A stretch of DNA of 64,000 bases from JAVBME01 sp031552765 (GTDB lineage: Bacteria > Bacillota > Negativicutes > Acidaminococcales > JAISLQ01). Below, piece after piece: positions 7,852-16,048 of this stretch; position 1 is the stretch's first letter; the number at the start of each line of letters is the position of its first letter. A program made the translations under genes and the position numbers. The DNA lies in assembly GCA_031552765.1 (NCBI GenBank), contig JAVBME010000016.1, positions 1 to 64,000 of the forward strand, written 5' to 3'. The notes below the pieces were generated by a model that made no database searches, was not told the origin of the DNA, and was given only the letters and a program-made list of their open reading frames with translations.

Positions 7852-9312
7852 TTATAGTGTATTCCAAAGGTTTATCGTGGCATAGCTGCGCCACGGGCGC
7901 CATGCTTCGGCCATTGCCAGCAGTTCTTTTGGCGTATAAGGTTCAAGCGCTTTTCTCACGCCAACATCTGTTTCGAGGAAAGCATCTGGCCATTCCATGG
8001 CGCGCATGGCGATGTACTGCGCAGTCCAGTTGCCAATGCCGCGAATTTCCATTAGTTTTTTCATTTCTTCTTCCGGTTGAGCACAAAGGTCAAAATCAAC
8101 ATCTTTTTTCTCTAATGCCTGCGCCAGTTGATATATCGTCTTAGCGCGCGCCGAAATGACGCCCAAAGGGCCAAAATGGTTTTCAATAGGCCCGTCTAAA
8201 GAAAGTATATCGCCCGGCGATGGAAAAATATGGGTCAAGCCCTCCATACCGGTCGCAACGGGCGCGCCGTAAGCTTCAACAATTCTGGCCGCCAGTGTGC
8301 TGGCCGCTTTTACCGTGATCTGCTGTCCGAGTACTGCCCGCGCCGCCATTTCAAAGGTGTTGAAACAACCCGGTACGCGGGTCCCTAAAACACAAAGACC
8401 GGGCCGTATATCATTCATCGCCTGGAGTGTTTCATATACTGCGCCCGGGTCGCAATACAAATCAAATAAATGCCGTATCCGCGCCAATACCTGCGGAAGT
8501 ACAGGCAGTAAACTTTCGCTAACAGTGACGCTCAATGCATTCTGTTTTTGTTTGTGCCCCACCTGTACCCAACCGGAAAGATACTCTCCTTTTGCATTTT
8601 CCAAACGGACTGTACGCATGTATTCGCCATTTTTTACAGTCTCCACCCCAGTTATTGCCCGCCCGGCAAGGAAATCCAGCATTTTTTCCCAGGGGTAAGG
8701 CGGGCGGTAACCTAATGCTAAAGTAATATTGCCATTATGCCTTTTTTCTTCCGTCACCCGCTTTCGCAAGGCTGTAGGTGAAAGCTGGTATTGTTTTTTG
8801 AAAAGGTCGTTAAAACGGCGCAAACTGCCAAAACCAGCCGCCATTGCAATTTCCAGCACCGATAAATTTGTGTCTGTGAGCAAGTTTTTAGCAAGAAGAA
8901 GCCTGCATGTTTGCAGATATTGAACCGGCGACACGTTGTATTCTGTTGTAAACACACGCCGCAGATGCCGGCCGGTACAACCAAGCCGGTCGGCCAACTC
9001 TTCCAAACTTTGCCCGCTTCCACAATTTTTTTCCAGCATTCTTGCCGCCCGAAAAACCAAATTAGCGGTAGCGTCAGTGGTTGAATTGCCGGGGGCAAGC
9101 TCCGGCCTGCACAAAAGACACGGCCGGTAACCGGCTTGTTCCGCTTCCGCCGCGGTTGAGTAAAAAGAGCAGTTTTCGGCCTTAGGCTGTCTTGCCCGGC
9201 ATACCGGGCGGCAATATATGCCTGTGGTAGATATGCCGACAAAAAAACGCCCGTCAAAGCGCGTGTCTTTAGCTTTGAAAGCTGCGTATAAACCACTCTC
9301 GTTAAGTATCAC
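7852..9312 (-). CDS. ada: Ada-AlkA fusion: methyl-sensing activator plus 3-methyladenine glycosylase
   Basis: 486 residues in three parts. Residues 1-75: Ada N-terminal zinc domain with Cys34, Cys38, Cys65 and Cys68 (GIYCRPVC, CLLC); Cys34 is the expected methyl acceptor that turns Ada into an activator. About 80-185: AraC-type helix-turn-helix (SLEELADRLGCTGRHLRRVF). About 190-486: AlkA glycosylase, with the helix-hairpin-helix segment MEIRGIGNWTAQYIAMRA and the catalytic Asp in FLETDVG. So sensing, regulation and base excision are on one chain. The start is GTG at 9312, with GGAAAGGA about 9 bases before; the ATG near it is out of frame. A TATAAT on the minus strand at 9344-9349 with no clear -35 box fits an activator-dependent promoter. 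First gene of the repair operon. Confidence 0.93.
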   Translation of the reverse strand: MILNESGLYAAFKAKDTRFDGRFFVGISTTGIYCRPVCRARQPKAENCSFYSTAAEAEQAGYRPCLLCRPELAPGNSTTDATANLVFRAARMLEKNCGSGQSLEELADRLGCTGRHLRRVFTTEYNVSPVQYLQTCRLLLAKNLLTDTNLSVLEIAMAAGFGSLRRFNDLFKKQYQLSPTALRKRVTEEKRHNGNITLALGYRPPYPWEKMLDFLAGRAITGVETVKNGEYMRTVRLENAKGEYLSGWVQVGHKQKQNALSVTVSESLLPVLPQVLARIRHLFDLYCDPGAVYETLQAMNDIRPGLCVLGTRVPGCFNTFEMAARAVLGQQITVKAASTLAARIVEAYGAPVATGMEGLTHIFPSPGDILSLDGPIENHFGPLGVISARAKTIYQLAQALEKKDVDFDLCAQPEEEMKKLMEIRGIGNWTAQYIAMRAMEWPDAFLETDVGVRKALEPYTPKELLAMAEAWRPWRSYATINLWNTL

Positions 9313-9343
9313 CGTTTTTCATCCTTTCCTTTGCACTTGCTTA

Positions 9344-9349
9344 ATTATA
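9344..9349 (-). promoter_or_regulatory. Likely -10 box of the ada operon
   Basis: TATAAT on the minus strand, about 32 bases before the GTG start of ada. The -35 position 17 bases further carries CGAGAA, a poor match, as expected for a promoter that needs methylated Ada as activator. Confidence 0.45.
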
Positions 9350-9473
9350 CCACGCAGCATATATTTTTCTCGCTATTTTCGGACATGCTTTTTGTCTAAA
9401 TTATTTCGCAAAAATTATATTTGCGATACAAAAAATATATGCAAGCAGAGTTTAATGTGCTTAAAAGTAGTAA

Positions 9474-9499
9474 AAAAGCCAGTCATTTGACTGGCTTTT
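9474..9499 (-). terminator. Terminator after the lacI-type gene
   Basis: AAAAGCCAGTCA and TGACTGGCTTTT form a 12-bp stem with a tiny loop, with A/T tracts on both sides. It follows the LacI-type stop by about 35 bases. Confidence 0.8.
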
Positions 9500-9533
9500 G
9501 CTATGCATATTTTTTGTGGTGAAATATCTGCTT

Positions 9534-10544
9534 TTACAAACACGACTGTCTAATGTGCAGGTCGGTGTCGCATATCGTGTGCAGCAGGGACGGGGGGTTT
9601 TCTTCGAGGATTCTGACCACCAGTTTGATTGCCTGAATAGCCATTTTTTCGATGGGTATTTCTACGGTTGTCAAGGGCGGAGTTGTGTACTTGTTGGCTT
9701 CCGGATTGCCCATGCCCATGGCGACTACCGAGATGTCGTCGGGTACTTTGATGTTGTTCAGGCGTAGGGTATAAAGAAGACCCTGGGCTAGAAGATCTGA
9801 TTCACAGAATATGGCCTGTGGGAGTTTTTTCTGTTTGAGTATTTGTTCACCGATTTCTGCGCCGCCCAGTATTGAGTTTTCCGCCTCAAAAAAAGATTTT
9901 TTCTGTATTTTGAGGTCGTTTTGCGCACAAGCCCGCAAAAAACCTTCGGTACGTTCGGCGGTAGCCAGGTATTTGTCACGCGATTTTACGATTTGGATAC
10001 CGGTTAAGTCGTTTTTAACAAACAGGGACGCGGCTTTGCTACCGGCGGCAAAGTTATCGATAGTTACGGTGTTAAAATTTTGTGAACTGCGGTTATAAAG
10101 GACTATGGGTATGGAAAAACTTTGATTGTTCAGGTAGTGCATATCTTTAGCGGAAGTATTGGCGATGATGGCGGCATTAAAGGCGGTTTGTCCGGACAGG
10201 CCTTTTTCCAGGTGCAGCTTGTCATTGGCATAGGGACAAATAGTAATATGGATGGGGAAACCGTATTTGGCTGTTTCCTCCTGTATACCCCAGATGAGGC
10301 GCGCTAAAAAGTTGGTGCGCAGGTCTGTCGCCCAGTAAATGCCGATAGTATATTCTTTTTGCGGGCTGCTGCGCAGTTTTTTTGCGGATACGTTGGGGAT
10401 ATAGTTTATTTCTTTTACGGCGGAAAAAATGCGCTCTTGCGTTTCCGGCGAGATTTTACGTTCATCAGCTTTGCCATTCAAAACTATGGAGACGGTAGCG
10501 ACGGAAACATTGGCCAGTTTGGCTACATCTTTGATAGTTGGCAT
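9534..10544 (-). CDS. LacI-family repressor, likely controlling PFOR
   Basis: 336 residues. N-terminal LacI helix-turn-helix (TIKDVAKLANVSVATVSIVLNG) and hinge (YIPNVSAKKLRSS), then a periplasmic-binding-protein-like effector domain with the usual FCESDLLAQGLLYTL and VPDDISVVAMG segments. It is divergent from the PFOR gene. The intergenic region carries two identical perfect palindromes AGTAAAACGTTTTACT, of the A/T-flanked, central-CG type bound by LacI proteins, one inside and one just after the PFOR promoter; I infer these are its operators. The effector is unknown; by context a hydroxy acid or a breakdown product. Confidence 0.9.
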   Translation of the reverse strand: MPTIKDVAKLANVSVATVSIVLNGKADERKISPETQERIFSAVKEINYIPNVSAKKLRSSPQKEYTIGIYWATDLRTNFLARLIWGIQEETAKYGFPIHITICPYANDKLHLEKGLSGQTAFNAAIIANTSAKDMHYLNNQSFSIPIVLYNRSSQNFNTVTIDNFAAGSKAASLFVKNDLTGIQIVKSRDKYLATAERTEGFLRACAQNDLKIQKKSFFEAENSILGGAEIGEQILKQKKLPQAIFCESDLLAQGLLYTLRLNNIKVPDDISVVAMGMGNPEANKYTTPPLTTVEIPIEKMAIQAIKLVVRILEENPPSLLHTICDTDLHIRQSCL

Positions 10545-10580
10545 GTTTTTTTACCTCTAGTGTTTGATTTTATTAGGATT

Positions 10581-10586
10581 ATTATA
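10581..10586 (-). promoter_or_regulatory. Likely -10 box of the lacI-type gene
   Basis: TATAAT on the minus strand, about 37 bases before the ATG at 10544. No good -35 box is seen at 17 bases. Confidence 0.35.
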
Positions 10587-10653
10587 CAACAATGATGTCA
10601 TGAAGTTTATGCAATATGATTTGTTTGTTAAAAAAACAGTATTAAAAACATTA

Positions 10654-10700
10654 TTGACAAGTAAAACGTTTTACTATATATTCAAGTAAAACGTTTTACT
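10654..10700 (+). promoter_or_regulatory. PFOR promoter with two LacI-type operators
   Basis: -35 TTGACA at 10654-10659 and -10 TATATT at 10677-10682, exactly 17 bases apart. The perfect palindrome AGTAAAACGTTTTACT occurs at 10660-10675, filling the spacer, and again at 10685-10700, just past the -10 box. Centres are 25 bp apart. A repressor on either site would block RNA polymerase. The divergent LacI-type gene is the natural partner. Confidence 0.88.
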
Positions 10701-10748
10701 TAATTTATTATGACACAGCTAAGCGCAAAATGGAAGGGGTTTGGGAAG

Positions 10749-13700
10749 ATGTCAGCGAGGAAGATGAAAACTATGGACGGCAATGAAGCCGCAGCCTATA
10801 TTTCATATGCTTTTACGGAAGTGGCGACTATTTACCCCATTACGCCATCGTCGCCGATGGCGGAACTGGTCGACATCTGGTCGGCGCAGGGCAGGAAAAA
10901 CCTGTTCGGGCAACCGGTAAGGCTGGTCGAGATGCAGTCGGAAGCGGGCGCGGCCGGCGCCATGCACGGAGCGCTGGAAGCCGGTGCGCTGGCCACTTCT
11001 TACACTGCGTCGCAAGGGCTGTTGCTGATGATACCCAGCATGTACCGTATGGCCGGGCAACTAAAACCGGGCGTCTTACATGTCACTTCCCGTACGGTCG
11101 GCACCCATGGGTTTTCCATTTTCGGCGACCATTCCGATGTTATGGCTTGCCGGCAGACCGGGTTTGCCCTCTTGTCGTCCGGCAGTGTGCAGGAAGTTAT
11201 GGATTTGGCCGGCGTCGCCCATTTAGCGGCGATAAAAGGCCGCATACCCTTTTTGCATTTTTTTGACGGTTTCAGGACTTCCCATGAAATACAGAAAATC
11301 GAGTGCCTGGAATATGACGAGCTGGGCGCTTTGCTCGACCAGGAAGCTGTGGAGAACTTCCGCCGTTCTTCGCTCAATCCGGAACGGCCGGTCATGCGCA
11401 GTTCGGTCATCAATCCGGATGTTTTTTTCCAGATACAGGAAGCTTCCAATCCCTTTTATGATAAGTTGCCGCAGCTAGTGGCAGAATACATGGCGGAAAT
11501 CAATAAACTGACCGGCAGGGACTACAGATTGTTCAATTACTACGGCGCGCCTGACGCCGAGCACGTGATAGTGGCTATGGGCTCGGTCAGCGGCGCGGCG
11601 CAGGAAGCGGTGGACAGGCTATTGCAGGACGGCAGGAAAGTTGGCTATTTGCAGGTGCATTTATATAGGCCTTTTTCTGTCGAACATTTCTTGCGTGAAC
11701 TGCCGCCTACAGTCAAGAAAATTACTGTGTTAGACCGCACCAGGGAAGCGGGCGCCGGTGGGGAGCCGCTCTATAAAGACGTGTGCGCGGCCCTGATGGC
11801 AAGCGCGCCTATGCCACAAGTTTATGGCGGTAGGTACGGACTTTCGTCCAAAGATGTGCCGCCGTCTCATATCGTTGCGGTCTATGACAATATGCGGCAA
11901 AACGCTGGCAAAAAACTCTTTACTCTGGGTATAGTCGATGATGTTACAGGCCGTTCGCTGGAAGTAAAAGAGGAGAAAACCCAAGCAAACGACCAGGTGA
12001 CCAGCTGTAAATTTTGGGGCCTGGGGTCTGACGGCACGGTCGGCGCAAATAAGAATTCGGTAAAGATCATTGGCGACTATACAGAACTTTATGTACAGGC
12101 CTATTTTGAATATGACACGAAAAAATCCGGCGGCATAACCAAGTCGCACCTGCGTTTTAGCAAACAGCCGATCCGGTCATCCTATTATGTCAAAGCGGCC
12201 GATTTTGTCGCCTGCCACAACCAGTCTTACTTGGATAAATATGATATTTTAGAGGATCTGCGTGACGGCGGGACATTTTTGCTAAACTGCGGCTGGAGTG
12301 TGGAAGAACTGGAAAAAAAGCTGCCGGCTCGGGTGAAAAAACTACTGGCAGGGAAAAAAGCGCAATTTTACTGTATCGACGCTACCAAGCTGGCTAAAGA
12401 GATCGGCCTTGGCAACAGGACAAATAGCATCTTGCAGGCGGCCTTTTTCAAGCTGACCGGCATAATAGCGGCAGAAGAGGCTGTTGGGTATATGAAAGCG
12501 GCTGTGCTGAAATCCTACGGCAAAAAAGGCGATAAAGTAATCGCCATGAACTATGCTGCCATCGATGCCGGCATGGATAATATAGTCAAAGTAGATGTTC
12601 CGGCCAGCTGGCTGCAAGTAAAGGAAGAAATTGCGGCGCAAAGTAGCAATGAACCGGATTTTGTCAGGGAGATAATGCGTCCGGTCAACGCGCAAAAAGG
12701 CGACCAGTTGCCGGTGAGCTGCTTTACCGGCCGCGAAGACGGCACTTGCCCCATGGGTACGACCGCTTTTGAAAAACGTGGCATAGCGGTGGATGTGCCG
12801 GTATGGCAAGCGGACAACTGCATCCAGTGCAACCAGTGTTCATTTGTTTGCCCGCATGCGGCGATACGGCCGTTTTTACTGACGGAAGAAGAAGCGTCCG
12901 CCGCGCCGGAAGGTTATGAAGTGAAAGCGGCCACAGGCGCCGCATCTTATAAATACCGTATGCAGGTAGATGTTTTGGATTGCTACGGCTGCGGCAGTTG
13001 TGCCGAAGTCTGTCCGGCCAAGAACAAAGCTTTGGTCATGCAGCCACTGGACGAACAGCGCCATGAGGCGGCCAATTGGGAATACTCCCTCAGTCTGTCG
13101 CCTAAAGCCAATCCTTTGGATAAATTCACTGTCAAAGGCAGCCAGTTTGAGCAGCCGCTGCTGGAATTTTCCGGCGCCTGCGCCGGCTGTGGCGAGACGC
13201 CGTATATGAAGCTACTGACCCAACTGTTTGGCAACCGCATGTATGTGGCAAATGCCACAGGCTGCACCCAGGCCTGGGGCGCGCCGATGCCGAGCTTTCC
13301 CTACACGGTGGATAAAGATGGCTGCGGACCGGCCTGGTCTAACTCGTTGTTTGAAAATAACGCCGAATTCAGCCTGGGTATGCGGCTGGCCGTAACACAG
13401 CAAAGAAACCGCCTGCGGCAATTGTTGGAAGAAATGGCGGTCGTTTTGGCAGACGGTACGCTTAAAGACGCCATAGTAAACTGGCTAAGAAACAGCGAGA
13501 GCAATAACGGTAGCCGTTCTGTCAGCGCCACTTTGTTGTCAGCGCTGGTTGAGGCTGAACTGCCGGGAAATCTGGCGGCGCTGCGCCGGGCAATTTTGGA
13601 CAATAAAGAACATCTTGTAAAAAAATCTATGTGGATGTATGGCGGTGACGGCTGGGCCTACGATATAGGGTACGGCGGCCTCGACCATGTTTTAGCCTCC

Positions 13701-14270
13701 GGCGAGGACGTGAACGTTCTGGTTGTAGATACCGAGGTTTATTCCAATACCGGCGGACAGTCTTCCAAGGCCACGCCGGTGGCGGCGGTGGCGCAGTTTG
13801 CCGCTGCTGGCAAACGGACAAAGAAAAAAGACCTGGGTATGCTGGCTATGGCCTACGGCAATGTTTATGTCGCTCAGGTAGCCATGGGCGCCAATTTCAA
13901 CCAACTGGTAAAAGTGCTGAAAGAAGCGGAAGAATACGACGGCCCGTCGCTGGTCATCGCCTATGCGCCTTGCATAAGTCACGGTTTGTCCTGCGGCATG
14001 GGCGGGGCGCAGTTGGAGGCCAAGCGGGCGGTAGAAGCGGGGTATTGGCATTTGTACAGGTATGACCCCCGCCTGAAAAAAGACGGTAAAAATACTTTTA
14101 TCCTTGATTCTAAAGAACCATCCGGTGATTTTCGCGACTTTCTCTTGGGTGAAGTACGTTATTCATCACTACAGAGGACTTTTCCCGCGGTGGCGGAAGA
14201 GCTTTTCGCCAAGGCGGCGGAAGATGCCCGGGAAAAATATGATACATATAAAACGCTTGCTAAATTGTAA
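10749..14270 (+). CDS. nifJ: Pyruvate:ferredoxin oxidoreductase
   Basis: About 1173 residues from the ATG at 10749 (MSARKMKTMDGN), the usual length for the single-chain enzyme. Oxidises pyruvate with CoA to acetyl-CoA and CO2, reducing ferredoxin. In order: the pyrimidine-binding domain (TIYPITPSSPMAE, EAGALATSYTASQG), the central domain, two ferredoxin-type clusters (CIQCNQCSFVCPHAA and CYGCGSCAEVCPAKN), and the TPP domain with CAGCGETPY, GGDGWAYDIGYGGLDH and SNTGGQSSKATP. Cytoplasmic. Its promoter carries two LacI-type operators, which is unusual for this central enzyme. The downstream double-LeuC operon starts 106 bases on, with only a small hairpin between, so read-through is possible. 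Confidence 0.95.
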   Translation: MSARKMKTMDGNEAAAYISYAFTEVATIYPITPSSPMAELVDIWSAQGRKNLFGQPVRLVEMQSEAGAAGAMHGALEAGALATSYTASQGLLLMIPSMYRMAGQLKPGVLHVTSRTVGTHGFSIFGDHSDVMACRQTGFALLSSGSVQEVMDLAGVAHLAAIKGRIPFLHFFDGFRTSHEIQKIECLEYDELGALLDQEAVENFRRSSLNPERPVMRSSVINPDVFFQIQEASNPFYDKLPQLVAEYMAEINKLTGRDYRLFNYYGAPDAEHVIVAMGSVSGAAQEAVDRLLQDGRKVGYLQVHLYRPFSVEHFLRELPPTVKKITVLDRTREAGAGGEPLYKDVCAALMASAPMPQVYGGRYGLSSKDVPPSHIVAVYDNMRQNAGKKLFTLGIVDDVTGRSLEVKEEKTQANDQVTSCKFWGLGSDGTVGANKNSVKIIGDYTELYVQAYFEYDTKKSGGITKSHLRFSKQPIRSSYYVKAADFVACHNQSYLDKYDILEDLRDGGTFLLNCGWSVEELEKKLPARVKKLLAGKKAQFYCIDATKLAKEIGLGNRTNSILQAAFFKLTGIIAAEEAVGYMKAAVLKSYGKKGDKVIAMNYAAIDAGMDNIVKVDVPASWLQVKEEIAAQSSNEPDFVREIMRPVNAQKGDQLPVSCFTGREDGTCPMGTTAFEKRGIAVDVPVWQADNCIQCNQCSFVCPHAAIRPFLLTEEEASAAPEGYEVKAATGAASYKYRMQVDVLDCYGCGSCAEVCPAKNKALVMQPLDEQRHEAANWEYSLSLSPKANPLDKFTVKGSQFEQPLLEFSGACAGCGETPYMKLLTQLFGNRMYVANATGCTQAWGAPMPSFPYTVDKDGCGPAWSNSLFENNAEFSLGMRLAVTQQRNRLRQLLEEMAVVLADGTLKDAIVNWLRNSESNNGSRSVSATLLSALVEAELPGNLAALRRAILDNKEHLVKKSMWMYGGDGWAYDIGYGGLDHVLASGEDVNVLVVDTEVYSNTGGQSSKATPVAAVAQFAAAGKRTKKKDLGMLAMAYGNVYVAQVAMGANFNQLVKVLKEAEEYDGPSLVIAYAPCISHGLSCGMGGAQLEAKRAVEAGYWHLYRYDPRLKKDGKNTFILDSKEPSGDFRDFLLGEVRYSSLQRTFPAVAEELFAKAAEDAREKYDTYKTLAKL

Positions 14271-14280
14271 AATCCTGCCA

Positions 14281-14301
14281 GGGCCGGTTTTTTGCCGGCC
14301 C
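14281..14301 (+). other. Hairpin between PFOR and the LeuC-like operon
   Basis: GGGCCGG and CCGGCCC form a 7-bp GC stem with a T-rich loop, not followed by a T run. It could be a weak terminator or an RNA processing/stabilising hairpin. Confidence 0.45.
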
Positions 14302-14376
14302 GGAAACATACCGGCAAAAAACTGAAAATTCAAAAACAACATTGTGGTGCGAATTTTGAGGGTTGGAGGAAAAAGT

Positions 14377-15543
14377 ATGCTAATGGAAGAGATTTTGCTG
14401 GACAAAGAGAGAAAGAAAGGAGTAGACAGCGGACAGCCGCAATGGGCAGTGGATATTATCCTGCTCAACGACGGGGCGTCAAGTGAGGCGCTGGATTTTT
14501 TGGCTGAGTCAGATAGCGTTTGCGCGGATAAGATAGTCGTAGCGCTTGACCACGACACGCCAAGCGGTTCGGTGGCAGTGTCCGCGCGCCAAAGAAAGCT
14601 TATCAATTTTGCTAAAAAACACGGCACAGTATTTTTTAACGGCGAAGGCGCGGCGTACCAGCTCATGCTGGATAAACTGCTACAACCCGGGCAACTGGCG
14701 GTAAGCTGCGGCGACCATACGGCTACGTTGGGAGCGGCCGGAGCAGTGGTTTTTTCCATTTCGCCCAAGCAACTGGCCGAAGTCATGAAAACAGGCCTGC
14801 TTTCTTTGCCTATGCCGCCGGTAGCGCCGGTAGAGGTAAGCGGTGCGCTGCGGCTGGGCGTTACTGGCAAAGATGCCGCGCTGCATTTTGTCAGCAAGGC
14901 CGGGCTGGAAAAATTTGCCGGTAAAATAATAGCGTTTTATGGAACGGCGCTGGACAGACTATCTTTTCCGGATAAAATGGCCCTGTGCAACCTGGCGCAG
15001 CGGACCGGCGCGGTGAGTGCGCTCATTGTCGCGGGCGGCGGTGGTCAGGAATGCCTGTACCGCCTGGAGATGGATAAGGTGGAGCCTTTGATCGCCGGGC
15101 CGGATGGCTTTACTGAGGTAATGCCTGTGGGCAATGTGCGCGGGGTCAAAGTGAACGAAGTATTTATCGGCGGCTGCGGCGGCGGGCGGATAGAAGACCT
15201 GCGGACGGCGGACAGGATAATCCGCGGCAAACAGGTGGCGGAAGGGCTACGGCTGCTCATAGCGCCCGCCACGGCCGACACTTATGTAGAGGCGTTGCGC
15301 GAAGGACTGATAGATGATTTTATCGATTGCGGCGCGGTCATCATGAATCAGGGGTGCAGCGTCTGCTGGGGCAAATCCCAGGGCATACTGGATGACGGAG
15401 AGGTACTGCTGTCGGCAGGTTCCTATAATGATAAAGGCCGGGCCGGTTCGGAGAATGCCAAGATATACCTTTCGTCGGTCATTACGGCGGCCGAAAGCGC
15501 GCTGGCCGGGCATATCACCAATGCGGCGGGAAAGGGGGCGTGA
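14377..15543 (+). CDS. Divergent LeuC/aconitase-type large subunit
   Basis: About 388 residues from ATG 14377 (MLMEEILLDK), which has GGAGG before it. The aconitase-superfamily [4Fe-4S] ligand cysteines are kept: one in VFIGGCGGGRIEDL and two in NQGCSVCWGKSQG. But the canonical SCTNGR is GCGGGR, and the GDSHT segment is shortened to CGDHTATLGA, losing the Ser. A DHDTP segment replaces DHxxP of LeuC. So it is a hydro-lyase-like protein with an altered active site, probably for a different substrate than isopropylmalate. It is followed 3 bases later by a LeuD-like gene and then by a second, canonical large subunit. It might pair with the shared small subunit. Confidence 0.8.
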   Translation: MLMEEILLDKERKKGVDSGQPQWAVDIILLNDGASSEALDFLAESDSVCADKIVVALDHDTPSGSVAVSARQRKLINFAKKHGTVFFNGEGAAYQLMLDKLLQPGQLAVSCGDHTATLGAAGAVVFSISPKQLAEVMKTGLLSLPMPPVAPVEVSGALRLGVTGKDAALHFVSKAGLEKFAGKIIAFYGTALDRLSFPDKMALCNLAQRTGAVSALIVAGGGGQECLYRLEMDKVEPLIAGPDGFTEVMPVGNVRGVKVNEVFIGGCGGGRIEDLRTADRIIRGKQVAEGLRLLIAPATADTYVEALREGLIDDFIDCGAVIMNQGCSVCWGKSQGILDDGEVLLSAGSYNDKGRAGSENAKIYLSSVITAAESALAGHITNAAGKGA

Positions 15544-15546
15544 GCC

Positions 15547-16044
15547 ATGGATAGAAGTTTCAGCGGGCGGATCTGGAAATTTGGCGACGACATAGATACC
15601 GATATCATCATACCCACACAATACCTGGCGCTGCCGACCATGGAAGAGATGAAGCGTTACGCTTTTGAGCCCTTGCGCCCTGAACTGGCCGGCGCGGTAG
15701 AAAAAGGCGACATCATAGTCGCCGGCAAGAATTTTGGCTGCGGTTCTTCGCGCGAACAGGCGCCGGAAGTTTTGTGCGCGCTCGGGATAAAGTGCGTGAT
15801 CGCCAAATCTTTTGCGCGTATATTTTTCCGCAACGCAATAAATAACGGCCTCTTGCTCATCGAGAGCAAGGAACTGGCGGATAACTGCCAGGAAGGCGAC
15901 ATCGTCACAGTAGAGATAAATAAGCAGCTATCCTGTAACGGCCAAACTTTCCCCATACCGACGATGCCGGATAATCTGTTTAAAATCATCGAAGACGGCG
16001 GGCTGGTCGAAAGCATGAAAAAAATAAACAAGGCGGGGAGGTGA
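15547..16044 (+). CDS. LeuD-type small subunit of a hydro-lyase
   Basis: 165 residues, the swivel domain of the LeuD/homoaconitase small subunit. It begins with KFGDDIDTDIIIPTQYL and has the GKNFGCGSSREQAPEVL segment, whose Ser-Arg helps bind the substrate carboxylate, then CVIAKSFARIFFRNAINNG. Complete. It lies between two different large-subunit genes (3 and 4 bases apart), suggesting that both may use it. There are no leuA or leuB genes in the window, so leucine synthesis is not indicated; the neighbours point to catabolism of a hydroxy di- or tricarboxylate. Confidence 0.88.
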   Translation: MDRSFSGRIWKFGDDIDTDIIIPTQYLALPTMEEMKRYAFEPLRPELAGAVEKGDIIVAGKNFGCGSSREQAPEVLCALGIKCVIAKSFARIFFRNAINNGLLLIESKELADNCQEGDIVTVEINKQLSCNGQTFPIPTMPDNLFKIIEDGGLVESMKKINKAGR

Positions 16045-16048
16045 AAAA

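Noticed and set aside
14377..16044. Leucine biosynthesis (leuCD)
   Set aside because: No leuA or leuB is in the window, there are two large subunits, and the operon holds a 2-hydroxycarboxylate transporter.
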